Shown: piece by piece, positions 17,954 to 24,921 of the stretch
Layout of the letters: every line of letters begins with the position of its first letter
How positions within the stretch are numbered: position 1 is the stretch's first letter
Assembly (NCBI GenBank): GCA_030429725.1
Contig: JAUIEX010000012.1
Location: 1-42,600 of the forward strand
DNA: 42,600 bases
Direction: 5' to 3'
Source of the DNA: Alphaproteobacteria bacterium
GTDB taxonomy: Bacteria; Pseudomonadota; Alphaproteobacteria; Rickettsiales; UBA8987
Position numbers and translations under genes: made by a program
Notes under the pieces: generated by a model
What the model saw: the letters and a program-made list of their open reading frames with translations, nothing else
The model's database searches: none
Told to the model about the DNA's origin: nothing

Positions 17954-19465
17954 TTAATATTTATAACCGCTAACCCACCCAGGCACTGTTCCGGGGCTGA
18001 TGCCCATCACCCATTCAAGCAGGGTGAAAGCAATCAGGCTGATGAGGATGATGGAGAACAGGTTCATCAGAATACCGGCTTTGATCATCTGTGGAATGCG
18101 AATATAGCCACTGGCAAAAACAATGGCGTTAGGCGGGGTGGCCATGGGCAGCATGAAAGCGCAGGATGCGGCGAGTGTGGCGGGGATGGCAAAGAGTAAA
18201 GGATCTTCGTTTAACTGATAGGCGATAGCGCTTAGTACGGGCAGGAAGACGGTGATAAGCGCCAGATTGCTCATCATTTCCGTCATCAGAAGCACCAATG
18301 CCGTGATGGCAACCACCAGCCAGATAATGCCAAAAACGGAGATGGAGCTGAGATGAGTTCCCACCAGTTCAATGAGCCCACTCTCTTGCATTGCGCCCGC
18401 CAATGCCAGCCCACCGCCGAAGAGTAATAGAATGCCCCAGGGGAGGTTGCGCGTATCTTCCCACTGCAGCAGGAACTGCCCACGTTTGTGATCCACGGGC
18501 AGGAGAAATAAACTGACAGCAGCCAGAACCGCAATGGTGGTATCATTAAGCTTATCAAAAGGCAGTGCCCCTTTGAAAATCCAGAGAAAGGCGGTGCAGA
18601 TAAAAACGCAGAGCACCATCAGCTCACCTTTTTTAACGCGACCAAGCTTTTTCCACTCACGCTGCATAATGTCGTCCGCACCTTCAATATGCTCTCTCCC
18701 CGTACGGTAAACCATTTGTGTTAGAACAAACCAGCACAGGGCAAGCATGATCACAGCGAAGGGAAGGCCAATCATCATCCAGTCCGCAAATTGAATGGTA
18801 AAGCCATAGGTGCGATCTAAATATCCTGCTAAAATCGCGTTGGGTGGCGTGCCGATGATGGTGGCTGTGCCGCCGATATTGGCAGCAAAGGCAATGCCCA
18901 ACATCACACAAACCGCAAAGTTACGTTTGGATTTTTCTTCAATATTTTCGTTGGGGTTTCCGTCCTGATCATTCAACAGCAGATGTAAGACGGATAAAGC
19001 GATGGGCAGCATCATGACAGTGGTGGCGGTGTTGCTCATCCACATGCTGAGGAACGCCGTGGCCAGCATGAAGCCGCCAACAATGCCGCTTGGCCTGGTG
19101 CCGGTGAGGCGCAAAATACCGATGGCGATACGCTTATGAAGCTGCCAGCGCTCCATGGCCAGTGCCAGAACAAACCCGCCCATGAACAGGAATACGATGG
19201 GGTTGGCATAATTGGCGGTAACCTGCTTCAGCGGAACAACCTCCAGAAGTGGGAACATGATAATGGGCAACAGCGCCGTAACGGGAATGGGTGTGGCTTC
19301 CGTGATCCACCAGGTGAGCATGAGAACGGCAACGCAGACCACTTTCCAGCCGGAGTCCGTAAAGACTTCCGGTGTTGGAAGAAGCATGAGAACGGAAAAA
19401 ATACCCAGCCCCAATAGGATGCGGGAAACTTTGTTGGAAACAACCATGATGAGAGCGTCTGTCAT
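17954..19465 (-). CDS. SLC13/DASS family anion (dicarboxylate) sodium symporter
   Basis: Inner-membrane carrier of about 503 residues with 11 or more hydrophobic segments. DASS hallmarks are visible: ITEATPIPVTALLP near the start, MWMSNTATTVMMLP, GTATIIGTPPNAI, and in the second inverted repeat EMMSNLALI and MATPPNAI; the paired SNT/TPPN motifs bind sodium and the carboxylates. Likely substrates are C4-dicarboxylates or citrate; sulfate cannot be excluded. The start is uncertain: MTDALIM at 19465 gives a normal N-terminus, while an upstream ATG at 19531 adds a doubtful extension; neither has a Shine-Dalgarno. Divergent from tRNA-Gly. Confidence 0.85.
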   Translation of the reverse strand: MTDALIMVVSNKVSRILLGLGIFSVLMLLPTPEVFTDSGWKVVCVAVLMLTWWITEATPIPVTALLPIIMFPLLEVVPLKQVTANYANPIVFLFMGGFVLALAMERWQLHKRIAIGILRLTGTRPSGIVGGFMLATAFLSMWMSNTATTVMMLPIALSVLHLLLNDQDGNPNENIEEKSKRNFAVCVMLGIAFAANIGGTATIIGTPPNAILAGYLDRTYGFTIQFADWMMIGLPFAVIMLALCWFVLTQMVYRTGREHIEGADDIMQREWKKLGRVKKGELMVLCVFICTAFLWIFKGALPFDKLNDTTIAVLAAVSLFLLPVDHKRGQFLLQWEDTRNLPWGILLLFGGGLALAGAMQESGLIELVGTHLSSISVFGIIWLVVAITALVLLMTEMMSNLALITVFLPVLSAIAYQLNEDPLLFAIPATLAASCAFMLPMATPPNAIVFASGYIRIPQMIKAGILMNLFSIILISLIAFTLLEWVMGISPGTVPGWVSGYKY

Positions 19466-19545
19466 AACATTCTTAATTAACGCCAGCGTAAGGTGAGGGC
19501 TAGCACAAAAATGCATATCCCTGACTTTCATGGTAAGAAAACTGG

Positions 19546-19574
19546 TTGCACTCTGCTTCAGAGTGCGCTAATCC
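19546..19574 (+). promoter_or_regulatory. Predicted promoter of tRNA-Gly, with a perfect hairpin between its elements
   Basis: TTGCAC (19546-19551), 17 bases, TAATCC (19569-19574), about 22 bases before the mature tRNA. A perfect 7-bp inverted repeat GCACTCT / AGAGTGC (19548-19554 and 19560-19566, loop GCTTC) overlaps the -35 and spacer. Confidence 0.4.
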
Positions 19575-19595
19575 GCTTCGCATCATCAAATGTAA

Positions 19596-19670
19596 GCGGG
19601 TGTAGCTCAGGGGTAGAGCGTTACCTTGCCAAGGTAAATGTCGAGAGTTCGAATCTCTTCACCCGCTCCA
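19596..19670 (+). tRNA. tRNA-Gly (anticodon GCC)
   Basis: Full cloverleaf with an encoded CCA. Acceptor stem GCGGGTG (19596-19602) pairs with CACCCGC (19660-19666), discriminator T, CCA at 19668-19670. The D arm carries TAGCTCAGGGGTAGAGC, the anticodon arm is TTACC-TTGCCAA-GGTAA, and the T arm contains GTTCGAATC. Anticodon GCC reads GGC and GGT. Confidence 0.97.
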
Positions 19671-19716
19671 TTTATTTTCTAAAATTCATGAAATTGATGT
19701 TCCGTGCAGTAAGCTG

Positions 19717-19744
19717 TTGCATCGTTTGATGCATGGCCTATAAC
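19717..19744 (+). promoter_or_regulatory. Predicted promoter of yajC-secD
   Basis: TTGCAT (19717-19722), 16 bases, TATAAC (19739-19744); AAGG at 19757-19760 precedes the yajC ATG. The short inverted repeat TGCATC / GATGCA (19718-19723 and 19728-19733, loop GTTT) overlaps the -35 element. Confidence 0.45.
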
Positions 19745-19767
19745 CCTTTTTTTAAAAAGGAAATGCT

Positions 19768-20190
19768 ATGACCCAATTTGTACTCTCATTGATAACGATC
19801 TTTCTGGCAACGGCCGCCCATGCACAGGATGCGCCGCAGGAGCCGGGCTTTATGAGCCTGATGCCGTTGGTGCTGATTTTTGTCATCTTCTGGATTTTGA
19901 TTATACGCCCGCAAAGCAAACGTTTGAAAGAACATAGCGACATGGTTGCAAATTTGAAGCGCGGTGACGCGATTGTGACTGCCGGCGGCATTCATGGCAA
20001 GATCAGCAAGGTGAATGATGCTGAAGGTACGCTGGAAGTGGAAATTGCAAAAGATGTGAATGTGACGGTGGCGCGCGCGACGGTTGCAGAGCTGAAAGTG
20101 GCGGCGCCTGAGGCAAAATCCGAAGCGAAGAAGGTGGCGGCTAAAAAGCCCGCAGCTTCCAAGAAAACTACGGCAACCAAGAAGAAATAA
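19768..20190 (+). CDS. yajC: Preprotein translocase accessory subunit YajC
   Basis: YajC, 140 residues, a single-span inner-membrane partner of SecDF. A hydrophobic N-terminus (1-18) ending AHA looks like a signal segment; the main membrane helix is about 31-48, followed by IRPQSKRLKEHSDM, LKRGDAIVTAGGIHGKI and the rest of the YajC domain. The last 35 residues are a Lys/Ala-rich tail. ATG at 19768 with AAGG seven bases upstream. secD starts 3 bases after the stop. Confidence 0.95.
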   Translation: MTQFVLSLITIFLATAAHAQDAPQEPGFMSLMPLVLIFVIFWILIIRPQSKRLKEHSDMVANLKRGDAIVTAGGIHGKISKVNDAEGTLEVEIAKDVNVTVARATVAELKVAAPEAKSEAKKVAAKKPAASKKTTATKKK

Positions 20191-20193
20191 GCG

Positions 20194-21750
20194 ATGCTGT
20201 TTTTCCCGCGCTGGAAAAAAATATGCGTTTGGCTGGTGGTGGCAACTGGCCTGTGGCTGGCGCTGCCAAATAGTTTTTCAGAGCCGGTGAAGCAGCGTAT
20301 CGGCATGCTTTTTCCCGAGAACAGAATTGCATTAGGGCTTGATCTTCAGGGCGGGTCGCACTTGCTGCTTCAGGTGGAAATGGCTGAATATCTGAGGGAA
20401 TATCATCAGGGCTCGGTGGATACGCTGCGGACAAAAATGCGGCAGGAGCGCCTTGGCTATACCGGGCTTTCAGCGCTGAAAAATGGTGCAACATTTACCG
20501 TGCGGGAGATGACAGATATTGAGGCTGTTGAAGCAATGCTCAGAGATTTTCGTGCTGAATATACCTATGAGATTGCTGAAGGTGGCGTGGTGACATTGGA
20601 GCTTCGTCCGGAGGAGCGGGAGCGGATTACGCGTCAGGTGCTGGCGCAGTCCATTGAAATTGTGCGCCGCCGTGTGGATGAAACCGGCACAAGGGAGCCG
20701 ATCATTGCGCGGCAGGGTGATGATCGGATTGTGTTGCAGGTGCCGGGGCTGAAAAACCCGGAGATGTTAAAATCATTGCTGGGTAAAACGGCTAAAATGA
20801 CGTTTCATCTGATGGATGAAACGCAGCCATTTGTCAGCCAGCGGGTTCCGGCGCGCCCGGGATATATGGTACTTCCCGGCGAGGGGGATAAAAATTTCTA
20901 CCATATTCTGCGAAAAATTGAACTGAGCGGCGAGCTGTTGGTGGATGCTTCGGTGACATTTGATCAGGGTATGCCGGTGGTGAATTTTCGTTTTAACACA
21001 CGTGGCGGCAAGTTATTTGGTGATATTACGAAAAATAATGTGGGTAAGCCGTTCGCGATTGTTCTGGATGGTAAGGTGATTAGTGCTCCTCGGATCAATT
21101 CGCCGATACTGGGCGGGTCGGGGATTATTTCCGGTAACTTTACGGTGGAGAGCGCAAACGAGCTGGCGATGCTGCTGCGCTCCGGGGCGCTTCCTGCGCC
21201 ACTCACGGTGATTGAAGAGCGTACTGTGGGGCCAAGTTTGGGTGAAGATTCCATCTTGGCAGGAAAAAAAGCGGCCTTGATTGGGGTGTGCCTTGTGATG
21301 ATCACGATGTTTTTGATTTACAGGCGTTTTGGCATTTATTCTAACATTGCTTTGCTGGTTAATATGGTTTTACTCTTTGCCGTGTTAACATTGTTTCAGG
21401 CCACGCTGACCCTGCCGGGGATTGCCGGGATGGTGTTGACGATGGGGATGGCGGTGGATGCGAATGTGCTGATTTTTGAGCGGATTCGGGAAGAAATAAG
21501 GCTTGGAAAAACGCCCTATGCGGCGATTGATCTTGGTTTTAGCCAGGCATTCCGCACCATTCTGGATGCCAATATTACCACGCTGATTGCCACGATTCTG
21601 CTGTTTATTTTAGGCTCCGGTCCGGTGAAGGGCTTTGCGGTGACGTTGTGCATCGGGATTTTGGTGAGTATGTTTTCCGCGATTTTATTTACGCGCATGC
21701 TGGTGGTGCAATGGCTGGTGAAACATAAGCCGAAGACGCTGGTGCTCTAG
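20194..21750 (+). CDS. secD: Protein translocase subunit SecD
   Basis: SecD, 518 residues, an RND-type membrane protein that uses the proton gradient to complete protein export through SecYEG. Features in order: first membrane helix about 10-26, LGLDLQGGSHLLL (47-59), periplasmic P1 head domain, GPSLGEDSI, then five C-terminal membrane helices with the conserved GMAVDANVLIFERIREE in the fourth membrane segment. The protein is complete. Unusually it is not followed by secF; a Mth938-like gene starts 8 bases after its stop. Confidence 0.95.
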   Translation: MLFFPRWKKICVWLVVATGLWLALPNSFSEPVKQRIGMLFPENRIALGLDLQGGSHLLLQVEMAEYLREYHQGSVDTLRTKMRQERLGYTGLSALKNGATFTVREMTDIEAVEAMLRDFRAEYTYEIAEGGVVTLELRPEERERITRQVLAQSIEIVRRRVDETGTREPIIARQGDDRIVLQVPGLKNPEMLKSLLGKTAKMTFHLMDETQPFVSQRVPARPGYMVLPGEGDKNFYHILRKIELSGELLVDASVTFDQGMPVVNFRFNTRGGKLFGDITKNNVGKPFAIVLDGKVISAPRINSPILGGSGIISGNFTVESANELAMLLRSGALPAPLTVIEERTVGPSLGEDSILAGKKAALIGVCLVMITMFLIYRRFGIYSNIALLVNMVLLFAVLTLFQATLTLPGIAGMVLTMGMAVDANVLIFERIREEIRLGKTPYAAIDLGFSQAFRTILDANITTLIATILLFILGSGPVKGFAVTLCIGILVSMFSAILFTRMLVVQWLVKHKPKTLVL

Positions 21751-21758
21751 CCAAAGCG

Positions 21759-22130
21759 ATGGATATTACACCGCGCATTGCCGAAGGTGCCAAGCTGATT
21801 GATGGCTATGGCGATGGCGGGTTTCGCGTGCAGAATGTTCGTTATGAGCAGACTATTTTCGTGATGCCGGATCAGTTGCAATTGCGTGAAGAAAAAGCAT
21901 TCGCAGAACTTGCGCCTGAAGCATTTCAACAGCTTAGCGAGCTATTTTCCGTGGAAATCATGTTAATTGGCACCGGTGCAAAGCAACAATTTTTAGCCAA
22001 TGAACAGGCGCATATGGCGCAGCAGCTGCCTTTTTCAATTGATTGCATGGAGACGGGCGCGGCCTGCCGAACGTATAATGTGTTGTTGGCGGAAGGGCGG
22101 CAAGTGGCGGCGCTGCTTTTTCCGGTTTAG
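21759..22130 (+). CDS. Mth938-like domain protein (NDUFAF3/DUF498 family)
   Basis: Small soluble protein of 123 residues of the Mth938/NDUFAF3 fold. GYGDGGFRV near residue 18, then IMLIGTGAKQQFL and METGAACRTYNVLLAEGRQVAALLFP match the family. Human NDUFAF3 helps assemble complex I; the bacterial role is not firmly known. In many alphaproteobacteria the gene follows yajC-secD-secF, so its position here marks where secF would be expected. No Shine-Dalgarno; probably co-translated with secD. Confidence 0.85.
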   Translation: MDITPRIAEGAKLIDGYGDGGFRVQNVRYEQTIFVMPDQLQLREEKAFAELAPEAFQQLSELFSVEIMLIGTGAKQQFLANEQAHMAQQLPFSIDCMETGAACRTYNVLLAEGRQVAALLFPV

Positions 22131-22151
22131 ACATTGTTAGCTAACAGTGTC
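22130..22151. repeat. 22-bp near-perfect palindrome after the Mth938-like gene
   Basis: GACATTGTTAG (22130-22140) is followed at once by CTAACAGTGTC (22141-22151), an inverted repeat with one mismatch and no spacer, starting at the last base of the stop codon. There is no T-run, so it is not a standard terminator; it could be a protein-binding site or a Rho-type end hairpin. Confidence 0.6.
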
Positions 22152-22166
22152 TAATGCGAAGCTCAG

Positions 22167-22195
22167 TTGCAATTCTTCAAGCCGGGATATAGAAC
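22167..22195 (+). promoter_or_regulatory. Predicted promoter for the ABC-2 permease (leaderless)
   Basis: TTGCAA (22167-22172), 17 bases, TAGAAC (22190-22195), six bases, then the ATG at 22202. No Shine-Dalgarno sequence lies before this start. Confidence 0.35.
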
Positions 22196-22201
22196 CGCAC
22201 T

Positions 22202-22981
22202 ATGCAACATGCTTCCTCCATCAACTGGCTTGGCTTTAAAACGCTTTATATCAAAGAAGTGCGCCGATTTTTAAAGGTGTATAACCAAACGCTGGTTGCG
22301 CCGGCGGTGACGGCGATGCTGTTTCTTTCGGTGTTTACGCTGGCGGTGGGCAACCACCGTGCGGAGATTGCGGGCATTCCCTTCATTCAGTTCATGGTGC
22401 CGGGGCTGATTATGATGACGATGGTGCAGAATGCGTTTGCCAACACATCATCTTCGCTGACCATGGGCAAGGTGTTGGGAATTATCATTGATGTGCTGCT
22501 GCCGCCTTTAAGCGCTGGCGAGGTGACCATGGCGATGATGCTGGGCGGCATTACGCGCGGCATTTTCTGCGGTGTTGTGGTGGCCTTGGCCACGTTATTT
22601 TTTGTGCCGCTGGGGCTGCATGATTTTGGCCTGATGGTGTTTTATGTGGTGATGGCGAATATGATGCTTTCGCTGCTTGGTGTGATGACGGGTATTTTAA
22701 GTGATACATTTGATCAAAGTGCGGCCATCACCAGTTATATTATTACGCCGTTATCGTTCCTTTCCGGCACATTTTATTCGGTGAAGCAATTGCCGGAATT
22801 CTGGCAATTGTTGAATCATTTTAACCCGTTTTTTTATATGATTGATGGCTTTCGCTATAGCATCACCGGGCATCATGACGGCAATCTGCTGGCAGGCATG
22901 GTGACGCTGAGTGTGGTCAATCTGGTGTTGCTTTTTGCGTGTTACCGCATGTTTGCCACGGGCTTTCGGCTGAAGACATAA
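22202..22981 (+). CDS. ABC-2 type transporter permease (YadH-like)
   Basis: Six-helix ABC-2 membrane protein of 259 residues. The family pattern is clear: an N-terminal cytoplasmic segment (YIKEVRRFLKVYNQTLVAPAV), successive hydrophobic segments, and the exporter signature SGTFYSVKQLPEFWQLLNHFNPFFYMIDGFRYSITG. Likely exports a lipid, drug or polysaccharide precursor with a separate ATPase (YadG type); no ATPase gene is adjacent, which is unusual. The start lacks a Shine-Dalgarno. Confidence 0.88.
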   Translation: MQHASSINWLGFKTLYIKEVRRFLKVYNQTLVAPAVTAMLFLSVFTLAVGNHRAEIAGIPFIQFMVPGLIMMTMVQNAFANTSSSLTMGKVLGIIIDVLLPPLSAGEVTMAMMLGGITRGIFCGVVVALATLFFVPLGLHDFGLMVFYVVMANMMLSLLGVMTGILSDTFDQSAAITSYIITPLSFLSGTFYSVKQLPEFWQLLNHFNPFFYMIDGFRYSITGHHDGNLLAGMVTLSVVNLVLLFACYRMFATGFRLKT

Positions 22982-22991
22982 TGATAGCTTT

Positions 22992-23077
22992 GTCATTGCG
23001 AGGAACGCGGTGACGCAGCAATCTCTGAGCGGCACAAGCTTGCCGCGTCGGCTCTTTGAGCCTTCCTCGCAATGACG
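22992..23077. repeat. REP-like palindromic element, copy 1
   Basis: GTCATTGCGAGGAA (22992-23005) is the exact reverse complement of TTCCTCGCAATGAC (23063-23076), enclosing a nested stem GCGGCA / TGCCGC (23029-23034 and 23041-23046). The roughly 86-bp unit would fold into one long imperfect hairpin. Its right half matches copy 2 upstream of argF. Elements with these ends are, to my knowledge, dispersed in several deep-branching alphaproteobacterial genomes. Confidence 0.85.
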
Positions 23078-23092
23078 AATAAGGTCTATTAA

Positions 23093-23107
23093 TTAAAAAT
23101 TCATTAA
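23093..23107. promoter_or_regulatory. Candidate CtrA-binding box
   Basis: TTAA (23093-23096), seven bases, TTAA (23104-23107): the full Caulobacter-type TTAA-N7-TTAA consensus, about 25 bases upstream of the predicted -35 of the small orphan gene. The surroundings are AT-rich, so a chance match is possible; it is of interest because the window encodes DivL. Confidence 0.3.
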
Positions 23108-23131
23108 TTCTCTTGCAGAGAGAGAGCAATT

Positions 23132-23160
23132 TTGATAGAATATTAAGGATTTTGTACTCT
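23132..23160 (+). promoter_or_regulatory. Possible promoter for the small orphan gene at 23253
   Basis: TTGATA (23132-23137), 17 bases, TACTCT (23155-23160). The resulting RNA would begin near 23167, with a leader of about 85 bases that is strongly structured. The -10 match is modest. Confidence 0.3.
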
Positions 23161-23227
23161 TATAAGGTGGTTTTCCAACTTATAAGTTTGAGTTCCCGTG
23201 CGCTCACGCGCACCACATACTGTATGT
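23159..23227. repeat. Three consecutive stem-loops in the leader of the orphan gene
   Basis: Stem 1: CTTATAAGGTGG / CCAACTTATAAG (23159-23170 and 23175-23186), one mismatch, TTTT loop. Stem 2: GTGCGC / GCGCAC (23198-23203 and 23208-23213), TCAC loop. Stem 3: ACATAC / GTATGT (23215-23220 and 23222-23227), one-base centre. The DNA would equally allow cruciforms. Confidence 0.8.
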
Positions 23228-23252
23228 TGTACTATATCTAAAAAAAAATTTT

Positions 23253-23558
23253 ATGAAAAAATTCGATTTCTACTCCACCCAGGGAGAAAATTACATCCTC
23301 GGCGAAGGCCGGGATGGAGACTGGGAGAACCGCGAAGTCGATGGTGACGCCACCACCATCGACAAAACAAAAAAGCGCCGCCTCTTTGAGGCCGGCAAAA
23401 AGGTTTCAAGTGGCCAGGGAGCACCCTGGCCAAGTGGCGGCGAAGGTGGCAGCAGTGGCGAAAGCGGCGGGTGTGTGGTACTTTTCATCGGCCTCACGGC
23501 CGGTGGAATGGCCGCCATCTACGGCGCCATCCAAACCATTGCGACCATGCTCGCGTAA
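23253..23558 (+). CDS. Small orphan protein with Gly/Ser linker and C-terminal membrane helix
   Basis: Not recognised. 101 residues: a charged soluble N-terminal part (1-50), a Gly/Ser/Pro-rich linker (about 51-72) and one hydrophobic segment (CVVLFIGLTAGGMAAIYGAI, about 74-93) near the C-terminus, suggesting a tail-anchored or pore-type small membrane protein. There is no signal peptide and no Shine-Dalgarno; a run of A then TTTT precedes the ATG. Codon use differs from neighbours: Ile is almost always ATC, Leu CTC, Phe mostly TTC, where neighbours favour ATT, CTG and TTT, which suggests acquisition. The coding sequence holds perfect hairpins at 23337-23363 (10 bp), 23411-23432 (9 bp) and 23549-23564 (6 bp, stop codon in the loop). 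A strong terminator follows, supporting a real transcript. Confidence 0.6.
   Translation: MKKFDFYSTQGENYILGEGRDGDWENREVDGDATTIDKTKKRRLFEAGKKVSSGQGAPWPSGGEGGSSGESGGCVVLFIGLTAGGMAAIYGAIQTIATMLA
23337..23363. repeat. Perfect 10-bp hairpin inside the orphan gene
   Basis: GTCGATGGTG (23337-23346), loop ACGCCAC, CACCATCGAC (23354-23363), no mismatches. Confidence 0.9.
23411..23432. repeat. Perfect 9-bp hairpin inside the orphan gene
   Basis: TGGCCAGGG (23411-23419), tetraloop AGCA, CCCTGGCCA (23424-23432). It encodes part of the Gly/Pro-rich linker. Confidence 0.9.
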
Positions 23559-23564
23559 GCGAGC
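23549..23564. repeat. Hairpin with the stop codon in its loop
   Basis: GCTCGC (23549-23554), loop GTAA, GCGAGC (23559-23564). The TAA stop (23556-23558) makes up three of the four loop bases. Confidence 0.85.
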
Positions 23565-23579
23565 CGCATCATCTCTGAG

Positions 23580-23611
23580 CCTGTCAGGAAATGATGTGAA
23601 GGATTGACAGG
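23580..23611. repeat. 7-bp inverted repeat between the orphan gene and its terminator
   Basis: CCTGTCA (23580-23586) and TGACAGG (23605-23611), 18-base loop, directly abutting the terminator stem. Confidence 0.6.
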
Positions 23612-23649
23612 AAAAGCCTCGCCCCCGTAAGGGTGTGCGGGGCTTTTTG
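23612..23649 (+). terminator. Intrinsic terminator after the orphan gene
   Basis: Stem AAAAGCCTCGC (23612-23622) with GCGGGGCTTTT (23637-23647), 11 pairs including one G-T, an inner CCC-GTAA-GGG mini-stem, and a TTTTT run (23644-23648) on the plus strand. Confidence 0.85.
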
Positions 23650-23682
23650 CGTTTTGGGCTTCTGAAATTCCGTCTCGCCCCA

Positions 23683-23710
23683 TTGACTTGGCCTTCGCTT
23701 CCTGCATAAT
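23683..23710 (+). promoter_or_regulatory. Predicted promoter of argD
   Basis: TTGACT (23683-23688), 16 bases, CATAAT (23705-23710); GGGAG at 23729-23733 precedes the argD ATG by about nine bases. Confidence 0.55.
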
Positions 23711-23742
23711 TGCTCTTTGGTTTTTTACGGGAGTTATCATCA

Positions 23743-24915
23743 ATGAGCCATGTATTGCCGGTTTATGCGCGGTGCGATCTGACATTCACCCGAGGGGAAG
23801 GCGTTTATCTTTTTGATGCGGCGGAAAATCGCTATCTTGACCTGGCGGCGGGCATTGCCGTGAACTCCATGGGGCACAGCCATCCGGCCTTGGTGAAGGC
23901 GCTGAAAGAGCAGGGCGAGAAATTGTGGCATACCTCCAACATGTATCAGATTGACGGGCTGGAAGCGTTGGCGACGAAGATTTGCGATGCGACGGATTTT
24001 GCCGATTATGTGTTCTTCTGCAATTCCGGGGCGGAGGCGGTGGAAGCGGGCTTGAAGATGATCCGTAAATATCAGCACGGTGTGGGCAACCCGAATAAAT
24101 TTCGCGTGATTACGTTTGAAGGGGCGTTCCATGGGCGCACGCTGGCGACGATTTCCGCTGCGGCCAAGCCCAAAGTGCTGGAGGGGTTTGAGCCGGCGGT
24201 GGATGGGTTTGACAAAGTGCCGTTTGGTGATCTTGATGCTGTGGAAGCGGCCATTGGTGAACATACGGGCGGCATATTGATTGAGCCGGTGCAGGGCGAG
24301 GGCGGCGTGCGGGTGTGTTCCGCTGAATTTTTGCAGGGTTTAAGAAAATTATGTGACCGGCATGATCTGGTGCTGATGTTTGACGGCGTGCAATGCGGCA
24401 TGGGGCGTACAGGCAAGTTCTTTTCCCATGAATGGACGGGCGTTTCACCGGATATCACTTCCTCCGCTAAAGGCATTGCCGGCGGCTTTCCGCTGGGCGC
24501 ATGTTTGGTGAATGAGCGGGTTGGCAAGCATATGACGGCCGGTTCGCATGGCTCCACCTATGGCAGCAATCCGCTGGCGGTGGCGGTGTGCGCGGCAACC
24601 ATGGAGGTGATGCTGGCGGATGGATTTCTGGAGCATGTGGTGAAGGTGGGGGATTATTTCACCCATCAATTGCAGCAATTGGCTCAGGAATTTCCGGAGA
24701 TGGTGCAGGAGGTGCGCGGGCGCGGGCTGATGATTGGGCTGCGTGTGGCAACGGATTCGAAGGATTTTGTTGAAAAACTGCGCAAGAAGCATGTGTTGAC
24801 GGCGCCGGCGGCGGAGAATGTGGTGCGCTTTTTGCCACCATTGATTTTAGAAGAAAAACATGTGGATGAAGGCATCGCCGCCATCCGCGAGGTGTGTAAG
24901 GAGCTTATGGGGTGA
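23743..24915 (+). CDS. argD: Acetylornithine/succinyldiaminopimelate aminotransferase
   Basis: Class III PLP aminotransferase of 390 residues; makes N-acetylornithine from the semialdehyde in arginine synthesis and may serve in lysine synthesis. Visible: the N-terminal LDLAAGIAVNSMGHSHP, FCNSGAEAVEAGLKMIRKY, FHGRTLATISA, IEPVQGEGGV, and the cofactor lysine in SSAKGIAGGFPLGA. The second position of the canonical DE pair in LMFDG-x-Q reads G (MFDGVQCGMGRTG), a minor variant. ATG at 23743 with GGGAG; an upstream in-frame start at 23710 is rejected. argF follows after a repeat-bearing gap of 114 bases. Confidence 0.95.
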   Translation: MSHVLPVYARCDLTFTRGEGVYLFDAAENRYLDLAAGIAVNSMGHSHPALVKALKEQGEKLWHTSNMYQIDGLEALATKICDATDFADYVFFCNSGAEAVEAGLKMIRKYQHGVGNPNKFRVITFEGAFHGRTLATISAAAKPKVLEGFEPAVDGFDKVPFGDLDAVEAAIGEHTGGILIEPVQGEGGVRVCSAEFLQGLRKLCDRHDLVLMFDGVQCGMGRTGKFFSHEWTGVSPDITSSAKGIAGGFPLGACLVNERVGKHMTAGSHGSTYGSNPLAVAVCAATMEVMLADGFLEHVVKVGDYFTHQLQQLAQEFPEMVQEVRGRGLMIGLRVATDSKDFVEKLRKKHVLTAPAAENVVRFLPPLILEEKHVDEGIAAIREVCKELMG

Positions 24916-24921
24916 GTTTTA

